Positions 9,721-22,400 of a stretch of DNA of 64,000 nucleotides are shown here, piece after piece (position 1 is the stretch's first letter; each line of letters opens with the position of its first letter). Made by a program: the position numbers and the translations under genes. Origin of the DNA: Thunnus maccoyii. Lineage: Eukaryota; Chordata; Actinopteri; Scombriformes; Scombridae. Location of the stretch: contig NC_056536.1 of the NCBI RefSeq assembly GCF_910596095.1, positions 16,720,791 to 16,784,790 of the forward strand, given 5' to 3'. Under the pieces are notes generated by a model that searched no databases, had not been told where the DNA came from, and worked only from the letters and a program-made list of their open reading frames with translations.

Positions 9721-12700
9721 GGTAAATAATGATATAAAACATGGAATATCTTATTATTTTGTTTTTGAGATGTTAATATATTCTGTCAGCGGCTTATTCA
9801 CTACAGCCAGCTGATTGCTGATGAGTCTGCCGAGCAGACAGCTCAGTGTCAAGCATTTTAAGAAGATTAGCAGTGCCTCACGTTTTCCTCATCATTTGCA
9901 ACAATAATCCACCACAAGAGGCTAATAATAACAACAGGAATATCCTTTATGTCTGCTTTCAAATAGATTACCTTCAGTAGGCTATCTGCAGTAATTAGGA
10001 AATTGAAATATTATCCTATTATGATATTTTGGTGTCTGTATAATTCTTAACATGTCTGAAATTGATTTTGAAAGAAAATTACCATAATAATTTTCCCTTT
10101 CTTTCATTTTGTTTGCAGTGTTGTGAAAGCAGATTCAATTACTCCAACTTAAAGGAAATGTTTCAACAGATCCTCTGAGGTTCCCCAACTGACTAATGAA
10201 ATTATGGCAGTTCTCCCACCTAATGCCATTCAAAGTCCCCCCCTGCTACAGCAAATCTCCAAACCACCTGATTTATTTTTAATGATATTACACCCCTCAC
10301 TCGGCTGTGTCATGGTAATAATCGCTGCTCCAGCTGCCTCTAGATCACATTAGCCAGGCTTAATATTGACAGTGCCGGGCCCACTAAACAATGAGGCTAT
10401 GGGGATAGGGAGCTTAGAGGCTGCCTAGCCAATGGGCATACTGCAGGAGGTAGAGGAGATGCAGGCCAGGATGCTCCGGTTCCCTATGCCCTGGAGGACT
10501 GGCACCATCATTAGGCAGCTTCGTCTATAGTCCGGCGGAGCTTTAAACCCACCGTTGCCAGATTCAGACCCCACCCAGACCCCAGACATCAAAAACCATA
10601 CTGACAAGGGACCATGAAACTAGTGGCAACTTGATTCCCTGCTATTCTTTCACCGGATGGAAAGACCTGCCAGGACAACAGCTCAGCAGCTGCACCTTGT
10701 GTCGAGTCCTGCTGTGACAAAGTCTTTGGATAAGGCTCAGGAAAACCTGCTCTGCAGGGCTCACCTTGAGACAGCATGAAATCAGCTGTTAGAAGTTTAT
10801 CTTTAAGACTACAAACAAATGAACAAACATCTTTGATTCATACAGAAATGAAAATAAGTCTAATTCAAAAAGTGAACCATGTAATTTAGAAATACTTTGT
10901 AAGTTAGCATTATGCTGTATATGCTAAAATATATTACAAGAAAAAGCTATTGCAATTTGATTTCATTAGAAAAGTGCTTTTATCCGTTAGACTAATTTAT
11001 GTTGCAGGCTTGTCTCGTTGCTGTATTTGCATAATGGTCACACTGGGAATCAGACTAGGCCACTTGTGGGACACTTGCACCTGATCACAGAGACACTATG
11101 GCTCTTTGCCAATTACACCTCCACAGTTGATTCTCCAATTAAAAATCACCTGTATTTGTCCTTGTATTTGTCAGGTTGTTCAACATCAGTAAGATGTCCC
11201 CGTACACTGAGGTTTTATCTTCTGTCCCAAATTGTTGTTTGGATCGGAGGGGATTTTGTATGGGGGCCCACAGATTACCGTCGTTGATTAGTGGTTGGGT
11301 GTAATCCTTTCAGCCCCTCTCTCTCCAAAACACCCCTGGGATATGCCCATCTCCCTGAGGACCGGCAGCATGGCAGATGGATCCTCCTCCCCCTCTTCTG
11401 CCCCCTCTAACAGCACACCCAAAAACACTGTTGATGTCCTGGGACGGAGGTTGTAAAGTATCCTGAATATGAAACCACAGGCACCTTTGTTTAATGGCTC
11501 TCTCTCCACTTAGTGAGAATTGCCCCCAGGCCTGATTCCCATTCTGTAGCTACATTTCTGTCCGATTGGAATGTTTTCCAAATCCATTAGCCCAAAGGAA
11601 GAGGAATAAGCTGCAAACAATCTGCTCATATTGCCTGAATGAAATGCTGCAAGATCTTATCAAAACATACTTTGTGATCTGGGAGACTCTGAGTTGTTGA
11701 CACCATAGTTTTATGGATATGGAATCCCATTTGCCAGAAAGTTTTTATATGCTGGTGTGACGTCAAACGTGTTATTATATTACCTACACAAGCAGATAAA
11801 GATAACAGTCCACTTGTCTGCGAGGCATCGATTCACACACATGCCTTTTTTTGAGTCTACATGTTGTGTGTTGATGTGCAGAGGTACACTGTATGTATGG
11901 GCTGCAGGTGACACAGTTTGAAAACTTGCATTTGTAAGCTTCCATTTATGAAGCATTCTCCATGTATAATATAGTTTTATTTACACATGGAGACAAAAAC
12001 GCTACACTCTCCTTCAGAGTATGAAGAAATATTTTTGGCTTGATGTTCAATTTTAAAGTGATTCAACATTTTGACTTACATACAATGTCCTCTTTAAAAA
12101 GAACCTTGAGGATATAATATAAAATGAACCAATGAATCAGTTTTTATCAAGAGACTTAACTGAGGTTAAAAGTCCAGGATTCACCACTTTGTGTGTGTGT
12201 TAGACCATTAACGTTCCCCAGTGTGCAGCAGAGTCAGTAGGCCTGTCAGTTTCTCCCTCAGGAAAGTCTGCTATGTAACCCTATTCAGCCTCAGTGAGCA
12301 GCAAATGGAGAGAACTGAGCCCTGGGACTTCTTAACACTAACGGACAAATTATTGTAAAGCTTAGAAATAAAAAGCAGACAGTTCGAAAACAGTTACAGA
12401 ACATGCATGTGCACAGGAAAGAGTTACTCTAGAAACTCTCAAAACTATCAAAAACGCTACAGATAAACCTTAAATGTACACAAATGAATGCAAACGGTTG
12501 ACATTACCAAACTTTTAATTTTAGCTGGATAACAATATAATTTCATCACCCCTACAGCCTCACTACTCTGTGCCACATCAGCCCCCCCCCCCCACCTCTT
12601 AGCACGCCTGCGCCTCTCACAAATCCACGCTCCCTCCATCTTTTATGATCACTACAAGGGGCTCAGCTTTCAGGAGCGGTGCAGAGAGCATGTGTGTAGA

Positions 12701-13500
12701 GCTTTAATTCCTATTGTATTCGTGCAGTCTTGGTGTGTGTGAGTGTGTCTGTGTTTTAGCGAAAGAGGGAGAGGGAGATAGAGATGAAGAAAAAGACAGG
12801 AACAAGGACCCATCTGTCAGCACAGCGCACGAATCCCTCCCATTCCACTCTGAGTCCCAAGGGACAAGAGCGAGAGACAACTCACTTGTGGCAGTGTTTT
12901 TTCTAAGGAAGGGGGTTATCTCCATTAATAGCAACAACAGAACTTAAATAGATAATGCAAGACTGGTACTCTTTTGGTCAAATTTGATCAAAAAAACTTG
13001 TTTTGAACAGTTTCAGCAGAATGTCTTTGTAGCCATAATGTTACACATACAACTTCTCATAACAAACACCAAAAACAAAATGTTCTTCTAAACTTTAAAC
13101 ATCTTATGCACAAATAAAGTCAATAAATGACTCAATTTGTTAGATAATATTTGAAGTACCCGGGTTAAAGTCATGTAAACTCATCAAAAGTTGGTTCAGA
13201 TCAGATGTGCTCACCATGACCTCTTCCAGAAGGTTGGCTATCTATGTTATTGCTTAAATGGGAGCAGGATACAATTCCCTTTCCGTCACTCAGTCAGTCA
13301 TTTGGGAAACCGATGGGGACTGTGGGAGACTGCGTGGCTCCAATTCCCTATGCAGGCTGCAGGTGTGGTGGAGGCCATGCTCACTCATGGGACTGAAGGG
13401 CATTGTATGTGTGTGTGTGTGTGGAGGGGGTATGAGTGCATGTACCTGGGGAGTTTTGGACACATCACATTAGTCTAGAGTTGTTGCAGTACACATGCAA
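9721..13500. other. Intergenic region upstream of neurod4
   Basis: No coding exon is supported. Two parts look denser than background and may be regulatory: 10140-10620, with an E-box CAGCTG near 10330 and TTAATATTGACAG near 10360; and 11000-11560, with TATTTGCATAATG near 11022 and TCTCCAATTAAAAATCACC near 11131. The rest is AT-rich and featureless apart from a short C-run near 12582-12593. Confidence 0.35.
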
Positions 13501-13519
13501 TGTCTGGTTCACATGGGGC

Positions 13520-13668
<149 letters not shown>

Positions 13669-13739
13669 AGCATAGGGCTCCGCTTCCTCTCTGTCCACAT
13701 GCCATTGTGGCCAGTACACTGACCAGGAGTGATTAGGGC

Positions 13740-14330
13740 CGTTAGCGAGGTGGATAAATGCTGTTTCAGCACGAGACATCATCTTGGCCAAGCGAGTGAC
13801 GCGTGAGCATCCAAGCAACAGATGCCCCACCCCCAACGCTTCTTATATGCAGCCATCTGTTAGGGTCTGTTGTTCAATAAATCGTTGGATAAGTGCCCGT
13901 TTTTACGCGATGTTGCCGATTAGCCACGTGACCATGTCTTATTTTTCCAGACTTTGGAAGTATATCGCACACTTGTAAACACGGAGAGCCCACAGTGCTG
14001 TTGGCAGAGTTCAGTCTCACTCGTCTCGAGCACAGCTGTGCGCAATCGCTTGCTCAATGGGATCAATGCGGGGGCACGTGCGAGTCGCTAGACCCCGGCT
14101 GTCAATGGCCAGTGATGACAATAGACCCCCACTGCGCTGCGGCTCGCCACGCACGAGGACTGGCGGGCGTTTATTATGCCGAGGCATTTGTAGTCAAAAC
14201 TGGGGGAAATGCTCAATACTGATCTACAATCAGTGTAAAAACAATAAAGGTCAGATAATAATTTCTTCCACGGGCTCTATTGAGTTGAAAAGTCAAGTCT
14301 TGTAGTCCTCGTCCTGCTAATGACGTGACG
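13740..14330. promoter_or_regulatory. CpG-rich segment upstream of neurod4, candidate regulatory region
   Basis: CpG is clearly more frequent here than in neighbouring sequence. CCACGTGACC lies near 13925 and GGCACGTGCGAG near 14074 (both CACGTG E-boxes). CTGTCAATGG is near 14100, TTTATTATGCC near 14171 and ACAATAAAGG near 14241. Overlapping frames such as 13995-14222 carry no recognisable domain. It is either an unmethylated island or an upstream enhancer/promoter of neurod4; sequence alone does not decide. Confidence 0.3.
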
Positions 14331-15480
14331 AACCTTTATCATACAAAAACAATAAAAAACAAAGCAAACTAATAAAAACAAAGAAAGAAATGAACCGAAC
14401 ACAGGAAACCTAGTCTACATCACTCCAATCCTGAAATAATTTATAGGCTAGTAACGTTATTAATACGGTAGGCTATTATATTATGTTTGCAATTTTCATT
14501 GCCATGGTAGAGTTATAAGCCTACCTGTCTTTTCATCATTGCACCAATCCATTCAATAATAAGACAGTATTTGGAGGCAGAATATGACGCTAAAAATGGA
14601 AGAAAACAGTTCAACGACTGGGAAAATGACGCACACACCTGCTCTCTGCACACCAAGCTGTCAAAATCACTTACATAGGCACACATGGAAGAGCGTCCCT
14701 TTACTCAGCGAAGAACAGGCCTACACTGTGTTTAATTAAGTGGAAAATTCCTAATCCAACCGACTAATGAAGAGATAGACAATCGATTAATATAGTTAAC
14801 CCACACATGACAATAAATCAGAACGCTGGAATTTTTGTTTTTTTTCCCAACATTTCCAAGTGTGAAGATGTACACTTTTGTCTTTTAAGAGGAACAAATT
14901 AGGCTATATGCAGGACTTAATTTCTGCCTGATCTAGCCGCAACATGATCCCAGATTGGGACAGGCGACCAAACAGATTTTGAGTTTCCTGGCTCTCCTAT
15001 CTGCTGTCAGCAATTACAAATTGTGACCAAAACTGAAATTCCAAAACAGGTCACAGAATATCTTGTTACAGATTTGCAAAAGAGGAAATAAGGTGAGGTG
15101 TTTTTGACAAAAGAGGGAGAGGATGGTGAAGAATAAACTATGCAAGTGTCTAGCCAAATAATTTTGGCAGATTATTAGTGTAAAATCTACAGCTCCAAGC
15201 AAGTGGGTGTTTTGTGCGGTGTGGAGAGCATAACTGTGGCTGGTGAAAACCAAGTCATGTAAATGTGGGTACAGCTACTTTATATGTGTGTTTGCACCGT
15301 GCGCTCCGATGTAACATCAGATATGCTCCTTATACCTATATCAAGTGTCCTGAACATAATTTGTGATGGTCATATTTATATTTCTATATTTCCACTGTGT
15401 TTTAAAGCGTTCCAAGATATTTCTGCATTGACTCGTCCGACAATCACTCAGGACCTCCTAATTTACTAATAAATCACTCA
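14331..15480. other. Intergenic, upstream of neurod4 promoter
   Basis: AT-rich sequence without a supported exon, repeat or RNA gene. The short open frames here have no family resemblance. Confidence 0.4.
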
Positions 15481-15812
15481 CTACACGTGCACCAAGGCGC
15501 GCTCTCTCTCTTTCCCTCACACATTCGCTGGGTGAAACTTCTGGCCACGAGACAGCCACGCGCGTTTGAATGGGTTGGTCGTGGGTGGGGCGCAGGAGGG
15601 AGGGGCCTCACCCGGCTAAAGGCAAAAAAATCAGCCCGATCGTGCCATTTGGAGATGAAAGTTCCATGAGCACGCATGGCTATCTGAGGAGCGGAAGAGT
15701 TTTGGACACTGGCAGAAACGCAGCGACTCTGGATTAATTAGACAATTGCTGGGCTTTTTGAATTAGCCAGATTTTTGTTATTTTTCGCAGAGTGAGCAGT
15801 GAATCCAAACAG
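15480..15812 (+). promoter_or_regulatory. neurod4: neurod4 promoter region and non-coding first exon
   Basis: A GC- and CpG-rich stretch with a CACGTG E-box near 15485, a GTGGGGCGC Sp1-like site near 15584 and a CATTTG E-box near 15648 precedes a probable non-coding exon. That exon ends at 15812 in a strong donor, CAAACAG|gtgagt. The matching acceptor is at 16857-16858 (ctcatcag). NEUROD-family genes typically have a non-coding first exon and one coding exon, which this fits. The exact 5' end is not visible; no convincing TATA box was found. Confidence 0.55.
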
Positions 15813-16864
15813 GTGAGTTTACTTTTTTTTTTTTTTTCATTTTTAGGTCCAAGTGTAATATAAAGAAAGAGATCAGAAATATAACTTTGGGTATTAGTGA
15901 ACCAAATTTGGGCTACTAATTTCAGCACGTGCACTTTTAGGCGCACTTGTGTTGCCTTCCAGGGGTCCGAATAAAATCCACTAAAGCTGATTAATAAAAT
16001 TCATTGTCGTTTTTTATAAGCTGCAATAAAAGTCATGTAATTGTTTCTGTAGCCTAATTATGCTCAGACACAATCGGGTGCCTAAAGTTCTGAATTCATA
16101 AATTATAGTAATCTGTCCCACTTTTACGCATTAGTGCACAATAATTATGTGGGACAATTTCCCCCCCCCCCCCAAAACAATAGCAAATTATCTACCTAGG
16201 GCTACGTTGTTTTTATTAAGATATAGCATTAATTCCGTTATAATGTTTAGGCTATAGCCTATGCCTTTATTCTGCAAGATGTAAAGATTTAATAAAAGTA
16301 AAGCAGAGAAATTCACTCGTCTGTAACGTTATAAACAGTCTGTGTGTGGCTTGTCTACGTGTTTGTTGATTTCTATGTTGCCTATTTAATCTTTGAGCTT
16401 TATATGCTGAGTAAATCCCGTCGTGTCCCAGATTGACAGCGTCTCTGTGACGACCACAGCATAACAGCAGGGGACCATTCAGCCACCTCATTCTAAAAAC
16501 AGTATTCTGTTCCTTAATATTAGAATATCACAATGTAATGTTTTTCAAATAATTATTGGGTGGCTTCTTCTAAATAGCCTTGGTATGTATCCAAACAGAG
16601 GTACTGTACCAGCTCTTCAAGAGTGAGCTGTCCACTCTGCAGTGCTGAAATGAGAGCACTCATTATGTATTTCATGGGACATGAATTGCCAGTCACCAGA
16701 TGCCAGGATGCTGTTCTAGTTCCTGTCCCTAATCAATCACAAAACAAAAAAAATCATATAAATATTAGGGAGCAGCTTTATGCAACTACATTTATAGATA
16801 TTAAGCACTGGAGGTTGCGTTGGTTGATTGACAAATATTTTGTGCTGTTCCTCATCAGATCAAA

Positions 16865-17935
16865 ATGATGACCAAACCATTTGGAAAGAGCGGAGATGTC
16901 AGTGAGCTGGTGAGCTCCCTCGGCTGGCTGGAGGAGGACGGCAGCTCTCAGGATGGAGAGGAAAGCCCGGAGATGAGGGGACACCATGGCCTTAATGCAG
17001 GGGGCCGGATTCACTCCTGCACAGAACTGGGCAGTGAGGATATGGAGGAGGAAGAGGAAGAGGATGATGAAGAGAATGGACTAAATGGAGAAAATGCTCC
17101 CAAAAGGAGAGGCCCTAAGAAGAAGAAGATGACCAAAGCTAGACAGGAGAGGTTTCGTGCCCGGCGGATGAAGGCCAATGCCAGAGAACGCTCACGCATG
17201 CATGGACTGAATGATGCCCTGGAAAATCTGCGCAGAGTGATGCCCTGCTATTCCAAGACACAAAAGCTGTCAAAGATTGAGACTCTACGGCTGGCCCGCA
17301 ACTATATCTGGGCTCTGTCGGAGGTGCTTGAGAATGGCCAGTCCCCCGAGAGCCATGGTTTTGTGGAGATGCTGTGTAAAGGTCTGTCTCAGCCCACCAG
17401 TAACCTAGTTGCTGGCTGCCTGCAGCTGGGACCCACTTCGATGATGCTCAACAAGCTGGAGGACAAGTGTGGAGGCCCAGGGTTGGGTGGTGTGGGGGGT
17501 CAGGGTGGCCATCCCCTCAGCTACCCATCCCCAGGCCTTCCCAGCCCCCCCTATGGCTCCCTGGAGGCGTCCCATCTCCTCCATATGAAGGGATTCAAGG
17601 GGTCAGCCTATGATAACCCTTCCCCTAATGAGTGCAGCAGCGGCACCCCACCATACGATGGGCCCCTCACTCCCCCCCTCAGCATCAGTGGCAACTTTGC
17701 CCTGAAGCAGGAGCCCTCTCCCCACGAGTCAGAGAGGAACTACACAACCCACCCTGGCCACCATGCCCACTACCTCTCATCCCACCATTACCCCACTTCC
17801 ACGCCTGGCGGCCTACCAGGGGGGCCTCAGGGCCATCCACTCTTTCAGGCATCACGTTATGAGCTGCCCCTGGATGTGGCCTTTGACCCCTTCACTCCCT
17901 CTCACCTGGTCTCCTCTCAGATGGGCACCATCTGA
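16865..17935 (+). CDS. neurod4: Neuronal differentiation factor 4 (NeuroD4/Ath3), bHLH protein, 356 aa
   Basis: A proneural transcription factor that dimerises with E proteins and binds E-boxes to drive neuronal differentiation. The whole protein is in one exon after an intron in the 5' UTR. Features: acidic run (residues 58-71), nuclear localisation-like [14 protein letters not shown] (80-93), basic region [14 protein letters not shown] (103-116) with the invariant Glu 108, helix 1, a [11 protein letters not shown] loop, and helix 2 ending about 155. The Neuro_bHLH region follows ([20 protein letters not shown], 165-184), then [11 protein letters not shown] and [34 protein letters not shown] and the LQLGP region favour NEUROD4 over NEUROD1, 2 and 6. 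Residues 203-217 are a Gly-rich insertion absent from my recollection of the mammalian protein, and the C-terminus is His-rich. ATG codons at 16865 and 16868 are adjacent; the first is used here. Confidence 0.95.
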   Translation: MMTKPFGKSGDVSELVSSLGWLEEDGSSQDGEESPEMRGHHGLNAGGRIHSCTELGSEDMEEEEEEDDEENGLNGENAPKRRGPKKKKMTKARQERFRARRMKANARERSRMHGLNDALENLRRVMPCYSKTQKLSKIETLRLARNYIWALSEVLENGQSPESHGFVEMLCKGLSQPTSNLVAGCLQLGPTSMMLNKLEDKCGGPGLGGVGGQGGHPLSYPSPGLPSPPYGSLEASHLLHMKGFKGSAYDNPSPNECSSGTPPYDGPLTPPLSISGNFALKQEPSPHESERNYTTHPGHHAHYLSSHHYPTSTPGGLPGGPQGHPLFQASRYELPLDVAFDPFTPSHLVSSQMGTI

Positions 17936-18648
17936 AATCTGACTGGAACTGGAGAAGCACTGCTCCTGAATAAACTGCTGTAAAATCACAGTCATGGTAC
18001 TGACTGTACAGACACGATGGTTTGCATTTATGTTGTCTAATACTGTGAGAGAGCGCTGAATGCTCAGAGAGAGACTCATCACCTCAACTCGATCTACCTG
18101 ATACAAGCACACACCCATAATTTTTAATATTTTATTTATTTGTTTTTGTTATGATTATATGTTATTTGGATTATAATTATTTCTGAAAAAATTGCCCACT
18201 CAGTTGTTACAGAGTGGAGGTAAAGAATAGTTTACCAAATCAAATATCCACACTTAAGCATCACATGGATGTTCAAAGTGTAAAGATTGAACAAAAACAT
18301 GAGAACATGATTTGCAAGTCTGCATATCAACAATTGTTCAAAAAGTCATCCAACCCAAATGGTGAACTGAGGCCTACTGCCAATGCCCCTCTTGCCATAA
18401 GAAAAGCAATGCATCTATTTATATCTGTATTTAATATTTATTTTGATAATGTCTTGTCCTTTTTTTAAATATTTTTCTCAGCACAGTTTTTGTTTCACTG
18501 TCTTCTTGGTTTGTTGTCAGTCATGGCAGCTGTACTGTATTTAAATTATTTATTCGAGGTCTTTCAGGTACTTGTTCATTTGGTGTTACAATTTTTGTCA
18601 TACTGTACTGTTGTAAATATTTTGCTGTTTCGCACTTAATTGAATAAA
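17936..18648 (+). terminator. neurod4 3' UTR with poly(A) signal at 18643-18648
   Basis: The 3' UTR is AT-rich. AATAAA occurs at 18643-18648 within TTGAATAAATATTC, about 710 nt after the stop codon, so cleavage is expected near 18660-18670. Confidence 0.6.
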
Positions 18649-18669
18649 TATTCTTATATTATATACTAT

Positions 18670-19401
18670 TTCCATAGTAACAATGCTTGCCATGAGTTTT
18701 CTTCTCTTATGCTGTCATTCTGTAGTTAAATGTCAAGTCGAGAGAGAGTTAATCTCTCCCTACAGTCAGCAATACAAATACCTGAGTATATGCAGTATAC
18801 CTACTATATACCAGTTGACTGGGACACCAGTTGAATTCTAACAATATAGTGAGGTTTAGACCTGTTTTTGCATTTTCACATTGTCATGTGTTTAGTATAC
18901 TAAGATGGAAGTTTTCCTGCTTTTGCTGGCAGTCCCCAGACCCCACTTAAAGTACCACAGGTCATATGAGTGATTTTGATTATTTTCTGTAATTTTGCTA
19001 CAAAATCCAAATCAAGTAAATTAAGTGATTATTTTTAACTAGTGAACCAATACAGTCAGTTTCATCTGTTTTACTGTATTCACAGTACATGACAGATTTC
19101 TAACAAGTCAAATAAGAACTTTTCTCAATACTTTAATGGCATGAGGGCACGTGGTTAAATGATAGAAACTCATTATTTGATAGTGCCTTCAATGCCATTA
19201 CACAAACTCAAAAATAAGAAACTGAAAAAGGAATCACAGACTTCGGAGAGTTTATGATTAGATCCTTGTGTCTCTGTGTTTCACAGTGGCTTACATGGAC
19301 ACACTGATTTCAGAACTAATGAAAATGTATAAGACTAACGTTGTGGAATAAAGGCGTACTTTGTGGCTGGGCAAAAGAGATCTGTTGCAGGATGTGTGAG
19401 T

Positions 19402-19450
<49 letters not shown>

Positions 19451-22400
19451 ATGTCATTCAGAGGCTTGCTCCAGGGTTTCTATCAGGTCAGGCGGGAGAC
19501 TGTTGTGGGCCATGGGAAAACAGCTCTGGGGAACAGGTGAATGTGTCACAGAGGCTTTTCGGAGTCTCTAACATTCGCTTTTTCTCCCACATGTCCCATT
19601 TTCCCATCCAGCTCATGCCAAAACACTGTGGGGCAAGAACTCATTTTCAAAGAATACATCCAGAGTAACTAAAAAAAGAGAAAAGCTCCAGACTTCTGTT
19701 CAAAGACAAAGCATATGAATATGGATGTTATATATTAATTGATATGTCTTTGTCAATGTTACTTTGGAAATAATGTAACCAACATACATACCATGAAGCC
19801 TTTTTTAAAATTTAAATTTCCACATAGAGGCTATAAAATATAGTATTCTGATGCTTATTTCCAGATCGTCTCAGTATATACTGGCTAGGTTCCTAACACA
19901 TTTATATCATTCAACTAACTCTAAAAGTCTCAGTTTTGACTTTAATGATGGTGTTGAAGGACATGATGATGGCTCTTGAAATTAACAAAGAACGGGGTGG
20001 TAGAGTGCAAAGATGGAGTGGTGAGAGCAAGAGCTGGTGTGTACGAGTGTTTATCATTGTGGTCCTTTAGACAATTGTAAAAGGCGAAGGTGCCTCGGAG
20101 GCTGTTGTCCAAGAGAACTCCCCTCCTCTTCAGCTACCTCTCCAAAGGTTTGTCTTTTCCAGTCTTGGCAACAGTGGAAAAAGACTGGAGAAGAAAAAGG
20201 GAATGATTGTTTTACTGGGCGCCACTGGTCCATTGTGAACGCAGCCTGTTCTTTCTCTTGACCTGTGACCTGTATTGTTGTGGGGTTTCTCGTTTGGGGA
20301 GGGCAGACAGCTGGGGGAACTGCGGGGGGCTGATGGACAGCTGGGCCAATTTGGGGAGAGAGAAAGAAGAGAGTGAGAGCATGCGAGAGGGATGAGAGAG
20401 GGAAAGGGGAATCAGTGTGTTGAGAGGTAAAAAGGAGAAGGGGAAAAAGAGGGAGAGGGCAGAAAAGGTGACTGAGGTCCTTGCTCCTCATTCAAGAGTT
20501 TGTCCTCTCTGCTCCTGCATGTCAGCCTTGGCATAGGAATGACACATAGCTTTGCACACAGGCAGACATTTGGCCTGTGAGAAAGTATTGGCAGAGTTAG
20601 CTGGCGCACACCCTCTTTGTGTCATTGCTGTTTTGTTACGGCAAAAATGGTGGGGGGCAGGGTATGTGGATTATCCTCCTGAGTCCAAATACATGAGTGG
20701 GTGGATATAGAAATAATCCACGTAAATTAACTTTGGATACAAGATTACAAAACACAGAGATGCAGGACAGTCTTGGGGGATTGGGGCATAGTGGTGGAGA
20801 TGTAGTTTGATGGTAACATGGGGCAATTTCAGAAGAAGACATGCATGCTATGAATTTAAAATAAATTTTAGGTTTAGTTTTTTGTATTCAATTAATATTT
20901 CATGATGCAAACGATAATGATAAATACCTCAAAATGTGCTACAAAAAAGTACTTTACAGGTGGCTTTACAGGTAACACAGATGGAGTGTATCAAGTGGCT
21001 CTTATCTATGATAAGGGCATGAGGGTATCTCAGTAGGCAATGCATGCTCTGTAATGCCATCTTGGCCGAGGCGGCAGGCAGCAGAGCGCAACCTGTGGCT
21101 CAGTCCCCTGGGAGAGTGAGGTCACGTCAGATATCAGCCCACAGAGAATCAGTGTAGCTGCACTCCAACTTTTGATTCCTAAACTTTTGCACTCTTTGTG
21201 GTTTTTATTTTTATACATACCAACAACATAAGTCCTAATAACAACATGAAATAATGCTAATTAAACTCATTGCCGTACGAAGCTGACATCACAGTAAAAA
21301 ACAGTAAAATATGAAATCTGACCTAACAGAGTTTCTGAAGTGCAGTATGAGGCTTGTGCTCTTTCCGTCTCATTCTCTTGTGCTTATATTTTAGTTTCTG
21401 TGTGCAGTGCACTTAATCCACTGGCCAAACAAGAGTGGCTCCCACTAAAATGAAAAGGTCCTGATCCATAGGAGCTAGATTGAGGGATAAAGCATTGTGA
21501 TTAAGATTGTATTAATGGGGCCATAGGAGGCTGGAAGGCTTTAATCAGTGTCTGTGTGCCGGTAATCCCTCTGCCTTTAAGCTGGGGCTAGCACACAGAG
21601 ACGACCCCCCCACCCTGCCTGCCTCCTCTTGGGCCACAGTGCGCATGTACACACATACACACACGTGCACACACATGCACGCCTCTGTGGGGAGCATAAG
21701 GATCTGAGTGCCCAGGTTGAGAGGTGGAGCACCCTGAAACAGAGACGCCCAAGACTTAGAGGAGCAGCTGGTAGAAGAAAGAATGAGGAGATGGATGGAG
21801 AAAGAGATTTGGGCAGAGACAGAGGAAAACAATGAAAGGTGGCAAGGCTGGCGTTATGAGAAGTTGTAAGGATTGGAGGAGGGGGAATTAAAATGATGAG
21901 GATCGGGTTGGTCATGGTGAACATGGTGAAAGCAATTAAATATAAAACTTTGTTAACTTTTCCAGACCCTGGTTCTATCTATTACCACATTATATCTGAC
22001 TTGACTACCATTCCTAAACTTATTTTAGTGAGACATGAATTCACTCAACTCTAATAAATATCCAAGGATGGTTCTCTACGTCAATGTAACTTTAAAAAAA
22101 GAGAGAACTCCACTACTTGCATTATCATATAAGAAATTTAAGGAAAGTTCAAAAAATGTTATTAATAAGGTCAGAAAAATAATGCTAAAGAAGATATAAA
22201 ATAACAGCTTGTCCACAATGGTGTGAGAAAAAAAGGAGATGTACATGGGAGGGGAGGAAAGAGGGTAGCTCACAGACTCATTACCTATGGCAGGGAGTAA
22301 GAGGTGACATTGTGTGCATGAGGATGAGGGGTGGGCCTTCTCCTCCCAGAGTTCTCAGAGTATTGGGGTGTAGGAGTTAAAGAGCTTCTAATGGGATCTG

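Noticed and set aside
16778..17199. Minus-strand frames opposite the start of neurod4
   Set aside because: They are shadows of the neurod4 coding exon; the Ser-rich run mirrors the acidic Glu run.
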